Below, piece by piece: positions 10,237 to 21,307 of a stretch of DNA of 64,000 nt. How positions within the stretch are numbered: position 1 is the stretch's first letter; each line of letters opens with the position of its first letter. The notes below the pieces were generated by a model that had not been told where the DNA came from, did no database searches, and saw only the letters and a list, made by a program, of their open reading frames with translations. The DNA comes from Catonia carolina (taxonomy: Eukaryota; Arthropoda; Insecta; Hemiptera; Achilidae). A program made the translations under genes and the position numbers. The DNA lies in the NCBI GenBank assembly GCA_035578175.1, contig JAQMRL010000012.1:23492960-23556959 (forward strand), read 5' to 3'.

Positions 10237-11914
10237 GTAAATCCGGGATAGATGGCGCATATTTTCTAAATCGTCAATATAGGTAATAATGTCCCATGAT
10301 GCAGTTTTATGGTTTCAATTATTATATTTTACAGGTAAACAAACATGTTTTCTTCGACATAATAATATTGTTGGAATTTTAAATTTAACTTTTGGACAAA
10401 ATTTTTGACTTTAAAAAAAACCTTACATTACGACATCTATCCCTAATGTTACGGGTGACATGCCGCACCCTTACGGGTGATATACCACATGATAAAAATA
10501 TAATCCTTTTTTAAGCAGAAGCTGGTATAGATTCATCAGAAAGTGCATTTTTGGTTATAAATATGTTGTAAGGAAAAGAAACAACGCTAAACTGTTAACA
10601 CAAATTCTATTTTAATGGACACTTGGATTGTAATGACAACTTAATATAAGGCCTATCTATACCTGGTTTACTTATAATACTTTAATATTTCTATATTATT
10701 TCTTGTTGAAGAAGTAATATTACATTATTTTTAAGTATTTGTTTTAGTTTTTTCATCCAACCTCTTCTTCAGTTGTTCTCGGTTTTCAGTGGAGGTTAGC
10801 ACAACCGCACCTGTTATTAACTTTCCTTCATTGATAATTGGTACAGGCAAAATACTAACAAGAAATTTTGATAGTGCTCCTTCGGGTTTAGGCCCAATAT
10901 TCGCTTTGCTTCAACCAAGTTGTGAAACAATATCGAGGGATTTCGAAGCACAAGCTGTGGTCAACGACTGAGAATGTGTAGATACACCCTCAGAATTTGC
11001 ACCATGTTGTCAAAGATTGAGAACACTTTTTCATTTTATTTATTTTTGTTAATTCAGTTTTCACAAAGTGTTTTTAGTGGCCGAACCACACCGTTGCCCC
11101 TGCTTTACGTTCGTAAAGAAAGGCATTTGTATTTTAGCATAAATGAAAACGATATCGAATCAATAATATTTTTGATTCATGTTTTTACAAATAAAGCTAA
11201 AATAATTTCTTCACTAAAAAATTGTTTTATTTTACTTATTAGTGTACACGAAATATATTGAGCCGACAATAAAAATATATTGTAATTTTTTAAGTTATAA
11301 GTTGATGATTATTTTTTGGATTATTGATGTAATCGATGTTTATTTTATGATTGAAGAGTTTAAATCAGTCTTATTTATCTTCATAAAATCGGCTGAACAC
11401 TTTACAAAAATTTGCTGAAACATCTAAACAATATAACCAATTATTTACCTAACTTTAAACTTCATTTGATTGGTGCGCCATGTATCCCTTATGGAAAAAG
11501 TGCAGCATATGTACCGGATTTAATTACGGCATGTATCCCACTTTATAGGGGAGAGACGCCGCGCCATATAACTCCACGATCTTGACAGCCAAGATGGCCG
11601 GATTACAACCAACACACTGCTTCCTGTACTATTTGTTGCTACAGTCACTCAAACGTTTGGAAAACTCGACTATTTAGCGCGCATTACGAACTAATCGTGA
11701 GGCTAAAAAAGTTTTGATGGAAAATCATAGACTTGGTTCACTTATTCCTTCAGAACACACGTAAAACTTGAGTGACCAAAATGAGTCCACTTTTACTTTC
11801 ATCTAGGGTACATAGAGCAACTGCAATGCGATTACGCGCACCGTAAACCGGCTGCTACAGAAATTAGAGGGGGTGCGCAGTGTATACCGTATGCGGCAGC
11901 TTTCCCGGATTTAC
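10237..11914. mobile_element. Unclassified terminal-inverted-repeat transposon
   Basis: The ends GTAAATCCGGG and CCCGGATTTAC are exact inverse complements. The match extends inward to about 25 bp with three mismatches (ATAGATGGCGCATA versus AAAGCTGCCGCATA). The element splits a family A copy whose two halves join cleanly across it. Internal short motifs recur near both ends: TTACGGGTGA twice near 10450-10480, and CATGTATCCC near 11480 and 11530. Two short open frames (10789-10971, 10974-11261) show no transposase motif, so it is probably non-autonomous. A target duplication could not be fixed (ATA/CTA flank the ends), so no superfamily is assigned. Confidence 0.65.
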
Positions 11915-12515
11915 CTACATTTTTTATGTTTGTACATAACAGGGTAGGCGCCATGTTTGCTGAAATTCTTCAGAAGGCTGTGTTCCGGTAGAAAAAAAGT
12001 GTTTTTTTTAAGATTGCAGCCTTAATATGTATTAAGGCCGCAAATAAGTATATAATAAAAGTTGTAGACAATTTAAAAAGCTACAACTTTTATTTAAAAC
12101 ATTCTTTGTAATGAATTACTTTGTGTAACGCTTACTTTAGCGGTAATTTGTAATTTTCTGTTTTTCTTCATGAAAATCTGTAAAAAATGGATTTTTTAAG
12201 ATTTCGGCCTTAGTATGAATTTTACGACAAAAGTGTGATGATAAAATTTACGGAAAATTAAAAAATTACAACTTTTGTTCTTAGCAGTTTTCTCTACAGA
12301 CTCTAGTTTAGCATGAAAGAGTGATTTTCCGTATCATTAATCCAAACTAAAATTGGTTTTCATTATGAATCATTCACTCATGATTAAAATTAGGTTATGT
12401 TTTTTAGAGGTTATTTTTTTGTTTATTTCTAATGTATTATTATTAATGTTAGGTTTTATGGGTTATTATTTGCTTTGGCAAGAGAAAGTCGTGTGAGTGT
12501 TCACACCAGATTTTT

Positions 12516-12726
12516 AGAATTCCAATCGCCTCCTGAAAGAAAACGACAGCCTAATGTTTGATAGTAATCATGAAACATAATTTTATTAATGCGATGTTGG
12601 GGTGGACAATAGACTGATGATACAATTGCTACTAGAGGTCACCGTACCAATTTTGAATTTGAGTGGATATTGAAGGCGAGAAGTCTTATATTCTGGTATT
12701 ACACATTTGTTTTAATGTATTCTTAA
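12516..12726. other. Short spacer
   Basis: Nothing recognised between the A copy and the LINE relic. Confidence 0.4.
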
Positions 12727-13790
12727 TAATTATTGCTGTACCACCCCGGGCGCAGTGCCATCCGGATGTTGGGTTTCATAAAACGAGAAACCAGACATTT
12801 TAAAATAATTTTTGTCAGTAAAATGTGTCTTAGATATTAAAACACTATCAAGATCATTCAAATTAACAAAAGTTTGACCTTCCTGGCTGCGATGAAGGAA
12901 GCCATTTATATTACAAAGTCCTATTCGCAGAGTAATCATTTACATAGTTTATAAATAACTGTCGTCAAGAGGTCGATTAAATTCCCCATTTGTTTTACCA
13001 ATATTTCTATCTGTTGCGATAATTTGTCTAGCCGCTCATCAGAAGAGCCAGTATTACTTTTCAATACATCGGCGTAAGTATAATTATTATCTTCCGATCA
13101 CGTTGAGGATTTTTATAACGATCGTCGTTGAGGTAGATGACCATAAAAGTTAAGGCATTGGGCTTGGAGTAAACATTATCAGGCATTTCTTCCACAGCAC
13201 GTTGATTTTGTTATCACGTTTCCCCTTAGACTTATGTGCTAAAATTTCCTTTTATACATGCCAATCTTTGTAATTAGCAGAATATTCCTCTAAGCAAAGG
13301 GCACATGTTGGTGGAGTGTTATCGATCTTTGGGCAATCGCTCGTACTGTGCGCTTGAACACATTTCACACATCGGCACGGAGGCATATAATTAGCTACTT
13401 TAGTACGGCCATACTGTTACCAGCGCATGCATTGAAATATAGAATTATTTTTACGAGGGGGTTCGAATTTAAGCACATAATTAGAGATAAATTTAATGTC
13501 TAAAATTTCTATATTGTTGTCCTGTGGTTCTATATTGGCGAAAACGATGGAAGTAGTATTTAAGTTTTATGATTATAAACATTAATAAATTTGTCCTTTT
13601 GCTGTCCTTTATGATATCAACAGGAGTAGAATAGTTTTTGAGCACAACTCTGTACGCTTTCTCATCATTTCTAGTGAAAGTATATCCTATTAAATTTTTC
13701 CTCGGATTATATCTAAAATTGCCTTAAAAATTTTTATTTTGTTAGACATAATTCGCTATTGCTTAAGTTAATGACTTTAATTGAAAAATC
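12727..13790 (-). pseudogene. Jockey-like LINE: ORF1 (gag) end and ORF2 endonuclease start
   Basis: On the minus strand the upstream part (about 13790-13260) is a decayed gag-like ORF1: AYRVVLKN and TPVDIIKD, a VKFEPPRKNNS-like stretch, then cysteine-rich zinc-knuckle segments CRCVKCVQAHSTSDCPK and CALCLEEYSANYKDW. Downstream, at 12939-12733, is the start of ORF2: an N-terminal LRIGLCNINGFL run and a SKTHFTDKNYF segment that correspond to the first motifs of the APE-type endonuclease. The copy stops there, so the rest of the endonuclease and the RT are missing. Several stops and frame changes mark it as dead. This gag-knuckle plus APE order is characteristic of the Jockey group. Confidence 0.8.
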
Positions 13791-14183
13791 TTTTTGAAAC
13801 CTCAGGCTGAAGAAACTCTGTTAGTTTAATATCTGGTATGATACTATTATAGCCTGATTTTCGTAAGGAGAGCGCTGGGCAAAACGTGCGTCTGCATTAG
13901 TATAGTCTTGTATACTGCAATAGTGCAGCGTATGTAAACAACAATGGAACAGCATGCATACAAAATACAATGGGTGTTGTCAATTTCCAGCAACACTGAC
14001 TGTACGTCTTACCGTAGTTCGGAGCGGTATGCGGGGCCGAAGTCAAGTATGCGCATGCGTAGTCCAGCAATTGGCTTGGCCTTTACTAATTTGCAATCTT
14101 AGTAATCGTATTAGGGCCTACTAATTACAATTAGTAATAGTGGTTATTGTGGACTTCATAATTACAAAATACTTCATAATTAC
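13791..14183. other. Spacer without recognised feature
   Basis: AT-rich with a GC-richer patch near 14000-14070. No coding or repeat match seen. Confidence 0.4.
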
Positions 14184-14353
14184 GCCGGCCGCATTGGCGA
14201 AGTTGGTAACGTGCTCGCCTCTCATCATGCGGTCTTGGGTTCGAATCCCATTCACGCACGGCATATTTTCATACATTACAAAAAATCACTTCATCCTTTA
14301 CCGTCTGCATTAGCAGTAATTGTAGAACAATCGGACGTTAAACAAAAAAAAAA
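14184..14353 (+). repeat. Family C tRNA-derived SINE
   Basis: The head has an A-box-like region TTGGCGAAGTTGGTAACG and a B box GGGTTCGAATCCC. After it come a ~90 bp body with ATTACAAAAAATCACTTCATCC and TCGGACGTTAAAC, and a terminal A-run. It is flanked by the 7-bp direct repeat TAATTAC, as expected for LINE-mediated insertion. The putative anticodon stem does not pair well, so the tRNA parent is not assigned. Confidence 0.85.
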
Positions 14354-14442
14354 GTAATTACAAACTATATAGGCTATTTGTTTGTTAGATTAGATTTATG
14401 TATTACCAATTCTGTTATAATTTAGCCCAAATAATTGTTTTT

Positions 14443-15376
14443 TACTTTCTCTTGCCTATATGAATATATAGGAAGGAAAGTATTGTTTTCATGTCGATTT
14501 TTAGAAATCGAGTTTTCACCGGATCTATACGTTTTCAGACCCCCTGAACCCAAAAAACATGTTTTTAGCGATTGGTCTGTGTGTGTGTCTGTGTGTGTGT
14601 GAACAGAATATGTCAAGAACGGAACATCGTACGAACTTCAAACTTAAGTTACATACCACTATCGGACCCGACACGAACATTTTCATCAAAATCGGTCAAC
14701 CGAAAGTTGTAGTTTATTCGTATAATTTTTCACTTTTTTGCGATTTTCTCAAAAACTAGTCCTACGATGTTTTTTAAAATCACCTGGTTTATTCACTTTT
14801 TTATTCTCTACAAGATAGGTTAGGCGCCATGTTTGCTGAAATTCTTGGTGAGGCTGTTCTCGCGTAAAAAAGTGTTTTTTTAAGATTGCAGCTTTATTAT
14901 GCATTTCAGCGCAAAAATGTAAATAATAAAAATTGTAGAGAATTAAAAATTCTACAACTTTTATTTCAAACATGTTTTTGTATAACGCTTAGTTTAGCGG
15001 TAATTAGCAATTTTCTGGTTTTTTCTCACGAAAACGTGTGAAAAATCGATTTTTTAAACATTTCAGCCTTTCTACTCATTTTACGACGTAAGTATATATA
15101 ACAAAATTTATAGAAAATTAAATGATCTACAACTTTTATTTTAAGCATTTTTCTTTACAGAGCCTAGTTTAGCGTGAAAGAGTGATTTTCCGTATTTTTA
15201 AGCCAAACTGAGGTTGATTTTCATTTTGCCTTTCACTCATAATTAAAAATAAGGTTATGTTTTTTGAGGTTAGGTTTTTGTTTATTTCTAATGTTTTATT
15301 ACTAATGTTAGGTTATATTGTATAAATTATTTGCATTGGCAAGAGAAAGTTGTGTGAGTGTTTCACACCAGATTTT
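14443..15376 (+). mobile_element. Family A element, full length
   Basis: Complete: T-run, ACTTTCTCTTGCC, 5' hairpin with TATATGAATATATAGG, GT microsatellite at 14578-14601, both tandem units, GGCAAGAGAAAGT, GTGTGA/TCACAC hairpin, CCAGA, T-run. No open frame with a rolling-circle or transposase motif. Confidence 0.95.
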
Positions 15377-16090
15377 TTCTAAATAATATCTATAAATGTG
15401 GATGTGTGTCTGTTTGTATAATGTACTCGTATATGTGTATTTTGTAATCTGTTATCAGCTGTTCAATTTGTATGAGGATAATCCTCAAAACAAATTATTG
15501 ATAAATAAACAAAATAAATATCTATTATACCGTATAACGTAATCGGTGGAGGTTTCACAGGTATTGATGGCAACGTATCTGAAACGTATTTTGTAGATTT
15601 GGCCATTTGTAGATTATTGAACTTGTTTTTTAAGTTCTACCTCGTGTAATGAAAAATCGCACGATAACCTGAGCGTTCGTTTAGTTTGTAAAACAGGCAA
15701 AAATGCCATTGCCATTTATGGTTTTCTTTAAGGGGAGCTCTACCTCATTTAATGTTAACATTTGTCCCGTTTTCTCAGTAAGTATCAGAGGTAGAGACTT
15801 GATTTTTGTTTCATATGAAAATTTGCACTCTTTTACAACTGTTACGTGTGAGATTCTTCCTTATGACAACAGATTTAATTTCTGGCCATTTTCAACACCA
15901 TTTTTGGCGTAAAATTTAACACAAAACTTTTTTCTCCTCTCGTTTTCAAAATTTTAAAAATTGAACTCGTAAAAGTTACACCTCTATATGGTTAACAACC
16001 CACAAAAATGTTAGTACTGCAGTTTTAATAGAAGCTGATAAAATGGGTCATTTGTGTTAAAAATTAATATTTACGAGAAACCACATTAAA
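15377..16090. other. Spacer between family A copies
   Basis: No domain recognised. A 69-codon frame at 15703-15912 has no family resemblance. Confidence 0.4.
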
Positions 16091-16902
16091 AAAAATCTGG
16101 TGTGAAACACTCACACAACTTTCTCTTGCCAATGCAAATAATTAACAATAAACCTAACATTATTAATAAAATATTAGAAATAAACAAAAAACTAACCTCA
16201 AAAACATAACCTTATTTTAATCATGAGTGAATGATGCAAAATGAAAATCGAACTCAGTTGAGCTTAAGAAAACCGAAAATCACACTTTCACGCTAAACTA
16301 GGCTCTGTAGAGAAAAATTCTATAAATAAAAGTTGTAGATCTCTTAATTTTCTGTAAATTTTATTATATACTCTTTTGTCGTAAAATGCGTACTAAAGCC
16401 GAAATATTAAAAAAATCGATTTTTCACACGTTTTCGTGAGAAAAAACAGAAAACCGCTAATTACCGCTAAACTAAGCGTTATACAAAAAAATGTGCGAAA
16501 TAAATTTTGTAGGTTTTTTAATTCTCTACAACTTTTATTATATACATTTTTGCGTTAAAATGCATATTAAAGCCGTAATCTTAAAAAAACAAAGTTTTTA
16601 CGTGAAAACACCCTTACCAAGAATTTCAGCCAAGATGGCGCCTAACCTATCTTGTAGAGAATAAAAAAGTGAATAAACCAGGTGATTTTAAAAAAAATCG
16701 TAGGACCAGTTTTTGAGAACATCGCAAAAAAAGTGAAAAATTACATGAATAAACTACTACTTCCGGTTGACCGATTTTGATGAAAATGTTCGTGTCGGGT
16801 CCGGTAGTGGTATGTAACTTAAGTTTTAAGTTTGAAGTTCGTACGATGTTCCGTTCTTGACATATTCTGTACACACACACACACACACACACACAGACCA
16901 AA
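16091..16902 (-). mobile_element. Family A element, 5' end missing
   Basis: Starts (as reverse complement) with AAAAATCTGGTGTGAAAC and runs through both tandem units to the CA microsatellite at 16872-16896, where it stops and meets an oppositely oriented A copy. Confidence 0.9.
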
Positions 16903-17446
16903 TCTCAAATCTCAAATTTTTTTTAAATCTCATGGTTTACTCAATTTTTTATTCTCTACAAGATAGGGTAGGCGCCATGTTTGCTGAAATTCTCGATGAG
17001 GCTGTTTTTACGTAAAAACATAGTTTTTTAAGATTACGGCTTTAATATGCAATTTAACGCAAAAATTTATATAATAAAAATTGTAGAGAATTAAAAATTC
17101 TACAACTTTTATTTCAAGTATTTTTGTACAACGCTTAGTTTAGCAGTAATTAGCGATTTTCATTTTTTTCTCACGAAAACGTGTGAAAAATCGATTTTTT
17201 AAAGATTTCGGCCTTAGAATGCATTTTACGACAAAAGTGTATATAATTAATTTTATAGGAAATTAAAAGATCTACAACTTTTATGTAAAGCATTTTTCTC
17301 TACAGAGCCTAGTTTAGCGTGAAAGAGTGATTTTCCGTATTTTTAATGTTTATTTGTTTATTTCTGTTTTATTAATGATGTTAGGTTTATTTTTTATTAT
17401 TTGCATTGGCAAGAGAAAGTTGTGTGAGTGTTTCACACCAGATTTT
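16903..17446 (+). mobile_element. Family A element, 5'-truncated, inverted against previous copy
   Basis: Begins in the middle of the family, just before the TACTCAATTTTTTATTCTC block, and runs to CACACCAGATTTTTT. With 16091-16902 it makes a large imperfect inverted repeat. Confidence 0.9.
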
Positions 17447-17448
17447 TT

Positions 17449-18376
17449 ACTTTCTCTTGCCTATATGAAGAATATATAGGAAGGAAAGTATTGTTTTCAT
17501 GTCGATTTTTCGAAATCGAGTTTTCACCGGATCTATACGTTTTCAGACCCCCTGAACCCCAAAAACATGTTTTTAGCGATTGGTCTGTGTGTGTGTGTGT
17601 GTGTGTGTCTATACAAAATATCTCACGAACGGAACATTGTACGAACTTGAAACTTGAAACTTAAGTTACATACCACTACCGAATTCGACACGAACATTTT
17701 CATCAAAATCGGTCAACCGGAAGTAGTAGTTTATTCGTATAATTTTTCACTTTTTTACGATTTTCTCAAAAACTGGTCCTACGATTTTTTTAAAAATCGC
17801 CTGGTTTACTAAATTTTTTATTCTCTACAAGAGAGGGTAGGCGCCATGTTTGCTGAAATTCTGCGTGAGGCTGTTTTTACGTAAAAACTTTTTCTTTTTA
17901 AGATTGCGGCTTTAATATGCATTTTAGCGCAAAACGTTATATAATAAAAGTTGTAGAGAATTTAAAGTCCTACAACTTTTATTTTAAACATTTTTTTGTA
18001 TAACGCTTAGTTTAGCGGTAATTAGCAATTTTCTGTTTTTTTCTCACGAAAACGTGTGAAAAATCTATTTTTTTAAGATTTCGGCCTTAGAATGCATTTT
18101 ACGACAAAAGTGTATTTAATAAAATTTATAGTAAATTAAGAGATCTACAACTTTTATTTTAAGCATTTTTTTGTAAAGTGCCTAGTTTAGCGTGAATGAG
18201 CGATTTCCTGTATTTTTAAGCCAAACTGAGGTCGATTTTAATTTTGCGTATTTCATTAATGTTTTTTGAGGTTAATTTTTTATTCATTTCTAATGCTTTA
18301 TCACTAATGTTTAGTATATTGTTAATTATTTGCATTGGCAAGAGAAAGTTGTGTGAGTGTTTCACACCAGATTTTT
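17449..18376 (+). mobile_element. Family A element, full length, head-to-tail with previous copy
   Basis: The junction CCAGA-TTTTTT-ACTTTC places its 5' end on the same T-run that ends the previous copy. Microsatellite at 17584-17608. It shares the diagnostic CGCAAAACGTTATAT variant with the copies at 26464-27423 and 62329-63293. Confidence 0.95.
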
Positions 18377-19501
18377 TGTAATAGGGAACTGTACATTATT
18401 GACAACTACCCAATTTGATCGCTGCTTTTGGCTGTATTATTTTGACGTGGATTAGGCGTGAGTTTGAACAGGGACCCCAAGTAGAGTTTGTTCACGGATG
18501 GCTGTCATCTGATCACCGTACAAAGTCGCTTGCTCAATCGGTGTTACTTAACTAATATTAGCGAGACTTTTTATCAGCTGACTGACTGGGCTGGACCAAA
18601 GGCAAAACAGAAAACTAACCAACAAAATTCAATCCAGTAAACACATTATTCTAGTATAAACAAAAGACAGCTGGTAATCATTACCAACTAGTGAATAATA
18701 AAAGAATAAAATTTATTCTTGTGTCAAATAATGCAGTCCAACAAATAAAATTAAAACAAAAATATTTTCAGTTGTAGAAACACAAATAATACATCATTTT
18801 AAAGCAAAACTTTCAAACTACTTTGTAGAACAAAAATCGTTTCTTTTTGATTTTCTCAATCTGTGCTCACCTTAACAGAATGACAGCTGTTATAAAATTA
18901 ATTTTATTTACCGCGACTGTTTCCGGAGGTCTCTGCTCGAGGAAAGAAAAGAAGGCAGCTTGGTACCGGCCGATACTTATTAAATTGTATTGTTGTCTGT
19001 TTAACTTCGTCTTTCACAGCTAACACATTTGCAGCTCGAGAGCAATTTGTTGTTCCTTAACTTGTTTGTTTAGATAGATGAATTGTCAAAAAGAGTCTAT
19101 AAATTACAAAACAAACAAAAATAATTTACAAAATTAAATCATATAGTCATTGACTTACATGATTATAAATTCCAGTAAAAACTCACTAATCGAAACAATA
19201 ACTTAAAACAATTAGGACAACATTAATTTATACCCAAACTAAGAAGTGGAATGTGAGATACATTTCACATTTCATTTATTAGTTTACTAATGGAACTTTT
19301 TTAATAAAAATTATTACATATTCTGTACAAATCATAAAAATCTCGAAGCGAGCCTACGTCAAAATTATTAGCATACAGTCTTTATTTATCCAAATAACCT
19401 AACCTATAACACCAACCCAAAATTGTCAAGTTAGTTACGCTGAGATGAAGCCTTAATATCTATTTTTAGGAAAAAGCGTTTATGAATAAAGTTGTAGACA
19501 A
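18377..19501. other. AT-rich spacer, no feature seen
   Basis: No coding or repeat match. This is one of the longer stretches free of recognised elements. Confidence 0.5.
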
Positions 19502-19545
19502 TCAAAAAATAGTGTGAAACACACAACTTTCTCTTGCTAATGTAA
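19502..19545 (-). repeat. Family A 3' terminal fragment
   Basis: AAAATAGTGTGAAACACACAACTTTCTCTTGC: only the hairpin and inverted-repeat end remain. Confidence 0.75.
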
Positions 19546-19654
19546 AAAAAACCATATTTATAACCTATAAACATAGGTTATAATCATTAGGCTTTGATCA
19601 TTCTACACTTTCACCTTCACTCTAACTGCCTCTCCATCCTCTACTAGCACTATC

Positions 19655-19747
19655 TGCCCTTAACAGGCAGGTGGAGTGTTAAAATATTTGCACTCGATCT
19701 GCTAGTTCCAGGGCTATAAATAGTAGTTCTGTTTCTTATCACGTGGT
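19655..19747 (-). repeat. Family B fragment
   Basis: Contains AACAGGCAGGTGGAGTGTTAAA, TTTGCACTCGATCTGCTAGTTCC and AGTTCTGTTTCTTA, the distal end of family B, followed directly by family A sequence. Confidence 0.75.
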
Positions 19748-20518
19748 CGAACGAAACATCACACAAAGTTGAAACTTGAAACTTAAGTTAGATATCATTA
19801 GAAGACCAGACACAAACGTTTTAATCAAAATCGGTCAGCCGGAAGTAGTAGTTTATTCGTGTCATTTTTCACTTTTTTGCGTTTTTCTCAAAAACGGCTC
19901 TTACATTTTTTTAAAAAGTCGCCTCGTTTACTACATTTTTATTTCTTTACAAGATACGGAAGGTTTCATGTCTGCTGAAATTCTTGGGAAGGCTGTGCTG
20001 TCGTAGAAAAACATGGGGTTTTTAAAATTGCGGCCTTAATATGCATTTTAAAGCAAAAGTGTACATATTCAAAGTTGTAGAAAATTTAAAAACCTACAAT
20101 TTCGAATTGTTACATTTCTATGTGTAACGCTTAGTTTAGCGGTAATTAGTGATTTTCTGTTTTTTTTTTCAAGGAAATCTGTAAAAGATTAACTTTTTAA
20201 GATTTCGGCCTTAGTATGCATTTTACGACAAAAGTGTATATAATCAAATATATAGAAAAGTAAAAGATCTACAACTTTTAATTTAAGCATTTTTCTGTAC
20301 AGAGCCTAGTTTAGCGTGAAAGAATGATTTTCCGTATTATTAAGCAAAACTGAGTAAGGTTGATTTTCATTTTGTATCATTTACACATGATTAAAATGAG
20401 GATATGTTTTTGAGGTTAATTTTTTGTTTTCTTCTAATATTTTATTACCAATATTAGGCTATATTGTTCATTATGCATTGGGAAGAGAAAGTCGACTGTG
20501 TGTTTCACACCAGATTTT
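19748..20518 (+). mobile_element. Family A element, 5'-truncated
   Basis: Starts just after the microsatellite position (AACGAAACATCACACAAAG) and runs to CACACCAGATTTTT. It has diverged tandem units. Confidence 0.85.
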
Positions 20519-20913
20519 TAATAAAAAACTAAAGTTTATGTGTTAATAAACCTTTAATAGCCTATTAAATATTTAGGTTATATTACATTGTTACGGTACA
20601 GTGTATCAAATTAGAGTATTTCCCGTGTTTAATTATCCGACATATTTGATTATCAAACAGCTTTAGTCGCAATTAGTTCGGATCAATGACGCTCCACTGT
20701 ACTTAATTCGTTAAGATAAATTTGTTCCCTTGTTTCAAGTTATTTTTTTATTGTGAGATGATGCCTACGATAAGCTTAGGGCCTACAGATAAAAAAATGC
20801 CAGGCCCTCACCGGAAATCAAACCTTGGACCTTTCTATAGATCCCAGCTCAATTACTTACAATAAGTTGTTTTTATACCTCAACGTTTTCAAATTATTTT
20901 ATTTGCAAATTTA
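20519..20913. other. Spacer
   Basis: A B-box-like GGTTTGATTTCC on the minus strand near 20820 may be the end of a decayed SINE. Nothing else seen. Confidence 0.35.
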
Positions 20914-21146
20914 GCCGGCTGGTCTAGCGGTAACCTCGTCGGAGCGAGTCAGCTGTTTGAAAGCTGATGTACGGAAACGAAGGTTATGTGGTTCAAATAC
21001 TAGTAAAGGTAGGCTAATTACTTCTTTACGGATTAGAACTCTAGGCAGTAGTTACAGATGTACTTTGATGGTTGGGGCTCAAATAACAATACTTTCTCAG
21101 GCATAGTCGGGCTGGGTTTGTACAAGACTACCTGAAAATCTTTCAT

Positions 21147-21183
<37 letters not shown>
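20914..21183 (+). repeat. Family D tRNA-derived SINE with (AAT)n tail
   Basis: The head begins GCCGGCTGGTCTAGCGGTAA (A box) and has a B-box-like GTGGTTCAAATACTA about 70 bp later. A ~130 bp body ending near GACTACCTGAAAATC follows, then an (AAT)n run at about 21149-21183. A second copy lies at 46.6-46.8 kb on the minus strand. Confidence 0.8.
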
Positions 21184-21184
<1 letters not shown>

Positions 21185-21307
21185 GTGTGCTTTATTTCAC
21201 TCAAATTTAGTTAACATAAGTAATATACTGTATTTAAATAATACAATTTCAACTTAAATCAAGGATTAAGGAAACAAACAAGAAAAATATATTTTCATTT
21301 TTACCCG

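Larger units (their letters stand above)
9828..12515 (+). mobile_element. Family A element, split by a 1.7 kb insertion
   Basis: The 5' part (9828-10236) starts CTTTCTCTTGAC and contains the GT/CG microsatellite. The 3' part (11915-12515) resumes within the CTACATTTTTTATG block and runs through both internal tandem units to CACACCAGATTTTT. The middle is an unrelated inverted-repeat transposon. The A sequence here is diverged, so it is one of the older copies. Confidence 0.85.

Noticed and set aside
16091..18376. Family A as an LTR or retrovirus relic
   Set aside because: Ends are inverted, not direct; there is no primer-binding site, polypurine tract or pol coding sequence.
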